Assembly: GCA_049790855.1 (NCBI GenBank)
Contig: JBAQZJ010000473.1
Location: forward strand, 1-5,501
Source of the DNA: JACCRE01 sp049790855
GTDB lineage: Bacteria > Planctomycetota > Planctomycetia > Planctomycetales > Planctomycetaceae
Direction: 5' to 3'
DNA: 5,501 bases
Shown here: piece after piece, positions 1-5,501 of the stretch
How positions within the stretch are numbered: the first letter of the stretch is position 1
Layout: the number at the start of each line of letters is the position of its first letter
The notes under the pieces: model-generated
Seen by the model: only the letters and a program-made list of their open reading frames with translations
What the model was told of the DNA's origin: nothing
The model's database searches: none
Position numbers and translations under genes: made by a program

Positions 1-7
1 CCCCCGG

Positions 8-29
8 CCCCTCTCCCCAGGGAGAGGGG
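8..29. repeat. GC-rich hairpin past the permease stop; dispersed repeat or weak terminator
   Basis: The arms CCCCTCTCC (8-16) and GGAGAGGGG (21-29) are perfect reverse complements, giving a 9-bp stem with a 4-nt loop. The hairpin starts 27 nt past the permease stop, where a terminator would be expected. In the minus direction it is followed by G/C-rich sequence rather than a T-run, so it is not a classical intrinsic terminator. From memory, CCCCTCTCCCC/GGGGAGAGGGG palindromes are common dispersed intergenic elements in GC-rich bacteria, so a repeat-family member is equally likely. The structure is seen directly; the role is inferred. Confidence 0.5.
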
Positions 30-48
30 TGGATTCGACCGAGACCAC

Positions 49-64
49 CTATTCATCTATTCAT
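49..64. repeat. Two tandem copies of an 8-mer overlapping the permease stop codon
   Basis: CTATTCAT occurs twice in tandem (49-56 and 57-64). Read on the minus strand this is ATGAATAG twice, and the first copy supplies the TAG stop of the permease (59-57). It may be a small slippage duplication at the gene end. No function is implied. Confidence 0.5.
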
Positions 65-1850
65 ATCTCAGCGCCTCGACCGGATGCAGGCCGGCGGCCC
101 GCCGGGCAGGCAGGATGCTCGCCAGCACGGCGATCGTGACGGCTCCGACGGCGACCCACAACACCATGACCGGGCTGACGTCGGTCGGAATCTCGGGGAA
201 GTAGTAGATCCGCTCGTCGAAGACCTTCCGGCCGCTGATCGCCGTCACGAGCTTTTCGATCTCGTTGATGTAATGCACGAACAGCAGCCCGAGCGCCGTT
301 CCCACGCCGCTGCCCACGATCCCAAGACCGAGGCCGTACGACAGGAAGATCGCCATCACGCCCCGGCTGCTCGCGCCGAGCGCCTTGAGAATGCCGATGT
401 CGCGGGTCTTCTCGACGACGATCATGAAGAAGATCGCCAGGATGCCGAACCCGGCGACCGCGATGATCAGGAACAGCAGCACGTTGAGAATGGTGCTTTC
501 GACGTCGACGGCGGCCAGCAGCGGCCCCTGTTTCTGCTCCCAGGTCTGCACGCGGTACAGTTCGGGCGGAAAGGCGGCCTTGAGCCTCTCGACGACGGCG
601 TCGGAGTTGTGGAATTCCTTCAGCTTGATCTGAATCGACGTCACGCGGCGCGCGATCGGCGTGACTTCCGAAGCGTTCAGAACGTGCTCGACGTCGGTGT
701 TCTCAAAGTCGGCCCGCACGCGGACTTCGGCCTTCTTAAGATCGACCGCGACGATCTTCCCAGTCGCCTTGCGCCCGTTGGAGTACCACTGGACCGGCTG
801 TCCGACGGTCAACGGCTTGCCGGGCTGCGGAGCGATCATGCCCCGCATATTCTGCAGATAATTCAGATCGCAGAACACGAGGCTCGAATCGTATTCGCTC
901 ATGCCGCTCTTGAAGACGTCGACGACCGTCGCGTCGAAATGAACCGGTTCGGGCGGACTGCCGGCGGTGATCGTCGACAGCTTCACGTCGTCGCCCGGCC
1001 GCACCATCATGTGCGTCTTGACCTTGCCGGTCGCCGGATCTTCGTGCGGATAGCTGATCAATCCCAACCCGATGAACAGCCGCCCCGCCAGCGGCTCGGC
1101 CGGATCGACGGGCGGCGCGACCTGCCCGGCCGGCAGGAACTCGGGCGGAGCCACGCCTCCGGTTCCGGGACTCTCGATGTCGGCCGCATCGACGAACTCG
1201 GGCGGCTCGACGGCGGTCGCGGCGTCGAAGACGGGCGGTTCGCTTTCGGCAGTGCCGGCCGTCTGCACGATCGGCAATGCAGCCGGCTCGTCCGCCGCAG
1301 TTCCGTGACTTGCCCACAGCGCCATCGAACGTTGCAGTTCGGCCCATTCGGCCCGTTTCTGCTTCGCCTCGTCGGTCAGCTCCCAGCCGGGAGGCACGTC
1401 GCGGCTGCGAAGCGGCTTGCGGACGACGCGCCCGTCTTCGACGTGCGTCGCATAACTGTCGAGATAGTCGACCAGCGGCCCGACCTGCGCCTTGCCCTGC
1501 GGGTCGATGCCGATGATCGTCACCGGCCGCGTGATGTGGTCGCCGGCGTATTTGAACGTCAGCATCCCGTAGATTTCGACGGTCGTGGTCATGCCGGCGA
1601 CGTCGTCGCCCGCGACCTTCCGAACCCGCTCGAGCATCGCCTGGGGATCAGGCTCGCCGTCGACGGTGTGCGTCTCGATGATGACGTCGGCCAGCAGACC
1701 GTGGATGCGGTCGCGCATCTCGGTGCTGAAGCCCGCCATGACGCTGTTGACGACGATCATCGTCGCCACGCCCAGCGTCACGCTGATGATGCTCGCCAGC
1801 GCGATGTAGCGGGTGCGGAGATACCGCAGGCAGAGCAGAAACTTGTACAT
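57..1850 (-). CDS. LolC/LolE-type ABC transporter permease with enlarged periplasmic domain
   Basis: Inner-membrane permease of the LolC/LolE (FtsX/MacB-like) family. Family members work with the ATPase LolD to release lipoproteins from the inner membrane. The 597-residue protein has TM1 at about 16-40, a periplasmic region at about 41-454, then TM2 (about 455-480), TM3 (about 501-524) and TM4 (about 560-582). After TM2 comes the family's cytoplasmic coupling segment EKTRDIGILKALGAS, and the C-terminus PARRAAGLHPVEALRYE is the typical Lol ending. The ATG at 1850 was chosen because MYKFLLCLRYLRTRY leads straight into TM1, as in the family. An in-frame GTG at 1946 would add 32 residues that do not look like a conserved N-terminus. 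No Shine-Dalgarno is visible. LolC and LolE are about 400 residues long; the excess here is periplasmic and includes a Pro/Ala/Glu-rich linker (about 178-255). LolC cannot be told from LolE, and a related macrolide- or lipid-export permease is possible. Confidence 0.9.
   Translation of the reverse strand: MYKFLLCLRYLRTRYIALASIISVTLGVATMIVVNSVMAGFSTEMRDRIHGLLADVIIETHTVDGEPDPQAMLERVRKVAGDDVAGMTTTVEIYGMLTFKYAGDHITRPVTIIGIDPQGKAQVGPLVDYLDSYATHVEDGRVVRKPLRSRDVPPGWELTDEAKQKRAEWAELQRSMALWASHGTAADEPAALPIVQTAGTAESEPPVFDAATAVEPPEFVDAADIESPGTGGVAPPEFLPAGQVAPPVDPAEPLAGRLFIGLGLISYPHEDPATGKVKTHMMVRPGDDVKLSTITAGSPPEPVHFDATVVDVFKSGMSEYDSSLVFCDLNYLQNMRGMIAPQPGKPLTVGQPVQWYSNGRKATGKIVAVDLKKAEVRVRADFENTDVEHVLNASEVTPIARRVTSIQIKLKEFHNSDAVVERLKAAFPPELYRVQTWEQKQGPLLAAVDVESTILNVLLFLIIAVAGFGILAIFFMIVVEKTRDIGILKALGASSRGVMAIFLSYGLGLGIVGSGVGTALGLLFVHYINEIEKLVTAISGRKVFDERIYYFPEIPTDVSPVMVLWVAVGAVTIAVLASILPARRAAGLHPVEALRYE
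1086..1319 (-). other. Low-complexity Pro/Ala/Glu-rich linker in the periplasmic domain of the permease
   Basis: This stretch encodes about residues 178-255 of the permease. It contains four degenerate units built on a double proline: EPPVF (204-208), EPPEF (215-219), APPEF (235-239) and APPVD (245-249), separated by Ala/Asp/Gly-rich sequence. It is probably disordered and extended outside the membrane. The related DNA words GAACTCGGGCGG and GACGGGCGG recur here on the plus strand, which suggests growth by repeat duplication. The folded sequence resumes at GRLFIGLGLISYP. Confidence 0.6.
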
Positions 1851-1872
1851 AGGGCGGCTGTCCGTAGCCGGG

Positions 1873-1889
1873 GGCCGGAAAAACCGGCC
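1873..1889 (-). other. Small hairpin in the permease 5' leader
   Basis: GGCCGG (1873-1878) and CCGGCC (1884-1889) flank AAAAA, so the permease-sense RNA would have a 6-bp all-GC stem with a U5 loop ending 23 nt before the ATG. It is too close to the start to be a useful terminator. It could affect translation initiation or be chance in GC-rich DNA. Confidence 0.3.
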
Positions 1890-2015
1890 GCAGTCCGTGC
1901 GGAGACGGGAGTGCCGCGACTCCGCGAGGGAGGGAGAGGGCGACACGGATTTCGCAACTTTTACTCAAGTTCCGGAGGCGCGCCTAGACGGTTCGTGCGC
2001 GAAGGGTTTTCGGCA

Positions 2016-2092
2016 ATCAGAACCGCGACCGTCAGGAAGCGTTTCTCGGCGTGGATCGTCGTGCTGCGCTCCCTGACGGTCGCGGCTCTGAT
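2016..2092 (-). repeat. 26-nt imperfect inverted repeat pair with 25-nt loop (LPDGRGSD-type repeat)
   Basis: The left arm (2016-2041) and the reverse complement of the right arm (2067-2092) match at 24 of 26 positions around the shared core CCGCGACCGTCAGG. In the permease-sense RNA both mismatches become G.U wobbles, so a continuous 26-bp stem can form with a 25-nt loop. In the opposite RNA they would be A.C mismatches. One frame of the arm translates to LPDGRGSD, a peptide I remember from many spurious planctomycete ORFs, so this is probably a dispersed repeat present here as a head-to-head pair. It ends 165 nt upstream of the permease ATG. Confidence 0.7.
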
Positions 2093-2111
2093 CGTGCATC
2101 ATTCGCAGAAG

Positions 2112-2145
2112 CGGCGAGCGGCAGGCGTCAGCCTGCCGGTGGGTG
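2112..2145 (+). repeat. Left copy of a 34-nt perfect inverted repeat, itself a hairpin
   Basis: This 34-nt sequence is the exact reverse complement of 2375-2408. Inside it, CGGCAGGC (2119-2126) pairs with GCCTGCCG (2131-2138) around a GTCA loop, giving an 8-bp stem. Translated, it yields RRAAGVSLPVG or HRQADACRSP, peptides I associate with dispersed planctomycete repeats. Its form resembles REP elements. No REP-associated transposase is visible in the window. Confidence 0.75.
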
Positions 2146-2180
2146 GAACGTTCTTTCAACCCCACCTGTTCAACGTTCCA
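2144..2180. repeat. 9-bp inverted repeat around a 19-nt spacer
   Basis: TGGAACGTT (2144-2152) and AACGTTCCA (2172-2180) are perfect reverse complements. The left arm slightly overlaps the end of the 34-nt repeat. It could be part of the larger nested structure or an operator-like dyad. Nothing seen favours either reading. Confidence 0.4.
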
Positions 2181-2374
2181 AACAAATCGCGACGAGGTGG
2201 CTGGGGACGACGCGCGACCGACGCCCACTGCGAGAACGGCGTGACCGCGTCGCCGCCGGTCTATCGCCAATCGACTGGAGGCGGGCCGGCGATGTCTCTC
2301 AAAAGTTCACGCCCGAGGCGGCCCATCCCCAGCCACCCGTCGGATTTCGACAAGCGACGCGGCGGAGGACGATT

Positions 2375-2408
2375 CACCCACCGGCAGGCTGACGCCTGCC
2401 GCTCGCCG
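2375..2408 (-). repeat. Right copy of the 34-nt inverted repeat, just past the lysS stop
   Basis: This is the exact reverse complement of 2112-2145 and carries the same 8-bp hairpin (arms 2382-2389 and 2394-2401). It starts 5 nt past the lysS stop codon, so it lies at the 3' end of any lysS transcript, where it could stabilise RNA or slow polymerase. There is no T-run after it in the minus direction, so it is not a standard intrinsic terminator. Confidence 0.7.
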
Positions 2409-2413
2409 AGGGG

Positions 2414-3973
<1,560 letters not shown>

Positions 3974-4010
3974 CGTGTGTTTGCGGATGCGAAAGCAGTG
4001 CGGATGGAAT

Positions 4011-4048
4011 GCGAAAACGCAAGCGCGGGTGATCGCTTGCGTTTTCGC
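4011..4048 (-). terminator. Perfect 15-bp hairpin between the aminotransferase gene and lysS
   Basis: The arms GCGAAAACGCAAGCG (4011-4025) and CGCTTGCGTTTTCGC (4034-4048) are perfect reverse complements around an 8-nt loop. The hairpin starts 24 nt past the aminotransferase stop, the right place for a terminator of that gene, and ends 37 nt before the lysS ATG. The four Ts lie inside the stem rather than after it, so it is not a canonical intrinsic terminator. It may instead be a dispersed repeat or an mRNA-stabilising structure. The lysS-side leader also has two direct copies of TGCGGATG (3982-3989 and 3999-4006). Confidence 0.55.
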
Positions 4049-4072
4049 CGTGACACGGACCGGAGATGATGG

Positions 4073-5464
4073 TCACTCGCTTCTCAAACGTGCCGCAAGC
4101 AATGCAACAAGTTCGTACATCAGTTCGAGCGAGTCGCGGGTCTCGGTTTCGGTCATCGTCAGCGGCGGGCTGATGCGGATGACCTTGCCGGAAAGCGGGC
4201 CGAGCAGGTGAATGCCGTCGCCGCCGGGTTTCCCGCGGTAACAGGCTTCGACGAACGCATTGGCGACCTGTTCGGCCGTGCGACCGCCTGCCGGACCACA
4301 TTCGATGCCGAAGACCATGCCCTCGCCACGAACTTTGACGACCAGGCCCGTTTCCTTCAGCCGGATCAGCCCGGCAAGAATCTGCTCGCCGATCGACTCG
4401 GCATGTGCGAGCACGCCGTTCTGCTCGAACTCGTCGAGTGTCGCGATCACGCTGGCACAGGCCAGCGGGGCGGCACTCCAGGTATCGCTGGCGGCGCCAT
4501 ATTTCAGCAGGGACATCACGTCGGACCGGCCGGCGACGGCGGCGACGGGCACGCCGTTGCCCAGTCCCTTGCCAAGCGTCACGAAGTCGGGCGCGATGCC
4601 GTACTTCTCGAAGGCGTACATCTTTCCCGTTCGCCCGAAGTTCGCCTGCACCTCGTCGAAGAGGAACAGGACGTCGTTCTCGCGACAGAAACGTTCGAGC
4701 AACTGATGGTACTCGCGCGGCGGATGAAAGCTGCCGCCGCCGCCGAGATACGGCTCGGTGATCAGACAGCAGAGCCGGTTACCGTACTCTTTTTTCAGCG
4801 CTTCCAGCTCGTTTCGATACGTCGTGAGGTCGAGCGGCTCGCCGTAGCGGCCGACGTCGTCGATCTCCTCCATCGGAAACGAGATGAACTTCACCCGCGG
4901 GTCGCGATCGGGGTCTTTCTCGCTGCCGGTGACGGCGTTCGAGAGCCCCTTCTTGCCGTGAAAGCCATAGCGGGTCGCCAGGATGACGTCTCGCTGCGGA
5001 TCGCGATTGAGGCACGCCCAGAGCGCCTTCTGCACCGCTTCGGAGCCTGACGCGGCCCAGCAGACGTTGTCGAGCTTGCGGCCCAGATTGCTCGCTTGAA
5101 GACTCGCGAGCAATCGTTCGACCGCCTGCGTTTCGACGGGTGTGACGGCGTTGTAGGCGGTCAGCGTGACGGCGTCGAAATAGCCGTCGCCGCCGGACGT
5201 CAGATCACCCGGCGACCAGCCCATGTAGCCGCAGAACCGCTGAAACCAGCGACGCGGATTGTGGCCGAGATTCGCGACGAGCACCCCCGACGAATAGTCG
5301 TACAGGCGTCGGCCTTCGGGCGTCCAGTGAAAGCAGCCCGCCGACTTCGCAAGGACGGCCTGACTGGGCGTGAAGGTTCGGAGGGCTTTCGGTTCCGTCT
5401 GCGCCACAGTCGCACGGATGGCGTTGGAACGATCTTCGGCGTCGAAATAAATCGGTTCGGTCAT
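4073..5464 (-). CDS. Class-III PLP-dependent aminotransferase, substrate unknown
   Basis: Fold-type I aminotransferase of the class-III group (4-aminobutyrate, acetylornithine, ornithine and similar enzymes), which moves an amino group between an amine or omega-amino acid and a keto acid. The 463-residue protein has the usual parts: the N-terminal G...D..G.R.YDYSSG strand region (43-60), the cofactor phosphate loop SGSEA (139-143), YGFHG (166-170) stacking on the ring, ITEP (235-238), DEVQ (270-273) whose D270 should contact the pyridine nitrogen, the Schiff-base lysine K299 in TLGKGLGNGVPVAA, and a C-terminal RISPPL (430-435) whose arginine probably binds a carboxylate. Length is normal and nothing catalytic is missing. 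The ATG at 5464 gives MTEPIYFDAEDR; no Shine-Dalgarno is seen. The neighbours lysS and a lol permease do not reveal its substrate. Lysine or ornithine metabolism is possible but not supported by sequence alone. Confidence 0.93.
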   Translation of the reverse strand: MTEPIYFDAEDRSNAIRATVAQTEPKALRTFTPSQAVLAKSAGCFHWTPEGRRLYDYSSGVLVANLGHNPRRWFQRFCGYMGWSPGDLTSGGDGYFDAVTLTAYNAVTPVETQAVERLLASLQASNLGRKLDNVCWAASGSEAVQKALWACLNRDPQRDVILATRYGFHGKKGLSNAVTGSEKDPDRDPRVKFISFPMEEIDDVGRYGEPLDLTTYRNELEALKKEYGNRLCCLITEPYLGGGGSFHPPREYHQLLERFCRENDVLFLFDEVQANFGRTGKMYAFEKYGIAPDFVTLGKGLGNGVPVAAVAGRSDVMSLLKYGAASDTWSAAPLACASVIATLDEFEQNGVLAHAESIGEQILAGLIRLKETGLVVKVRGEGMVFGIECGPAGGRTAEQVANAFVEACYRGKPGGDGIHLLGPLSGKVIRISPPLTMTETETRDSLELMYELVALLAARLRSE

Positions 5465-5478
5465 GGCATCGTCAGTAG

Positions 5479-5495
5479 GGCCGGCTGTGCCGGCC
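5479..5495. repeat. GC-rich hairpin upstream of the aminotransferase start
   Basis: GGCCGGC (5479-5485) and GCCGGCC (5489-5495) form a perfect 7-bp stem around TGT, 15 nt upstream of the aminotransferase ATG. The form GTAGGGCCGGCTGTGCCGGCC resembles short dispersed intergenic palindromes that I recall from planctomycete genomes. It could also shape the 5' leader. The window ends just beyond it, so the full context is not visible. Confidence 0.45.
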
Positions 5496-5501
5496 GAAAT
5501 G

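Larger units (their letters stand above)
2112..2408. repeat. 297-bp segment bounded by 34-nt inverted repeats with nested inner pair (MITE-like)
   Basis: The two 34-nt repeats face each other across 229 nt. Inside them, 2190-2207 and 2326-2342 form a second inverted pair, perfect over GGTGGCTGGGGA/TCCCCAGCCACC and extended by CGACG with one extra base in the left arm. The segment encodes nothing recognisable. It could be a nonautonomous palindromic element or two independent insertions of a REP-like repeat in opposite orientation. No clear target-site duplication is seen: only AG matches on the two sides (2110-2111 and 2409-2410). Confidence 0.45.
1851..2413. other. 563-bp noncoding gap between lysS and the permease, filled with inverted repeats
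   Basis: I find no credible gene here. Frames stay open on both strands, but their translations are Arg/Pro-rich, lack domain character and are partly made of repeat-derived peptides (LPDGRGSD, RRAAGVSLPVG, HRQADACRSP). The gap holds, from left to right, a small GC hairpin (1873-1889), a 26-nt imperfect inverted pair (2016-2041 and 2067-2092), and a segment bounded by a 34-nt perfect inverted repeat (2112-2145 and 2375-2408) with a further inverted pair nested inside. The permease promoter should lie here if the gene is not read through from lysS. I could not identify a convincing -35/-10 pair. Confidence 0.75.

Noticed and set aside
1851..1946. N-terminal extension of the permease from a GTG at 1946
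   Set aside because: The 32 extra residues do not resemble a family N-terminus or signal peptide, while the ATG at 1850 places TM1 where the family has it. No Shine-Dalgarno supports the GTG.
1851..2111. Sigma-70 promoter for the permease, for example TTGAGT near 1964-1969
   Set aside because: No acceptable -10 box lies at the right distance, and a single hexamer match is too weak to report as a promoter.
1965..2270. A 101-codon frame in the lysS-permease gap
   Set aside because: It begins with TTG, has no domain character, and much of its sequence (HRQADACRSP, LPDGRGSD) is translation of the inverted repeats.
3974..4072. T-box or other riboswitch ahead of lysS
   Set aside because: The spacer is only 99 bp and is dominated by one simple hairpin. 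No T-box core or recognisable aptamer elements are seen.

Overview
The window looks like ordinary chromosomal DNA of a GC-rich bacterium, most likely a planctomycete. The evidence for that lineage is indirect. The LysRS and Lol-type permease wording fits it, no start has a Shine-Dalgarno sequence, and the noncoding DNA is full of short palindromic repeats whose chance translations (LPDGRGSD, RRAAGVSLPVG, HRQADACRSP, STLNPQ, SGVRSQES) I remember from spurious planctomycete ORFs. No database search was possible.

All three real genes lie on the minus strand, so transcription runs right to left. At 5464-4073 is a class-III PLP-dependent aminotransferase of unknown substrate. After a 99-bp spacer holding a perfect 15-bp hairpin comes lysS, a class-II lysyl-tRNA synthetase (3973-2414). 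A 563-bp noncoding gap (2413-1851) follows, then a LolC/LolE-type ABC permease (1850-57) with an unusually large periplasmic domain. A GC-rich hairpin lies just past its stop. The partner ATPase (LolD) is not in the window and could lie beyond the left edge.

The unusual content is repetitive. (1) lysS carries an in-frame cassette of about 22 codons made of two different heptanucleotide tandem repeats facing a small central palindrome, with a 24-nt palindrome beside it. It sits in a loop between motif 2 and the following beta strands. (2) The lysS-permease gap contains a 34-nt perfect inverted repeat bounding about 297 bp, with a further inverted repeat nested inside, and a separate 26-nt inverted pair whose two mismatches become G.U wobbles only in the permease-sense RNA. 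(3) Short perfect hairpins sit at every other gene boundary.

The genes do not form an obvious pathway. lysS next to a lol permease recalls a lysS-lolC-lolD order I remember from other diderm bacteria. I see no defence system, CRISPR array, RNA gene, transposase or secondary-metabolite cluster. The best candidate for something little described is the invasion of an essential tRNA-synthetase gene by a tandem-repeat cassette.
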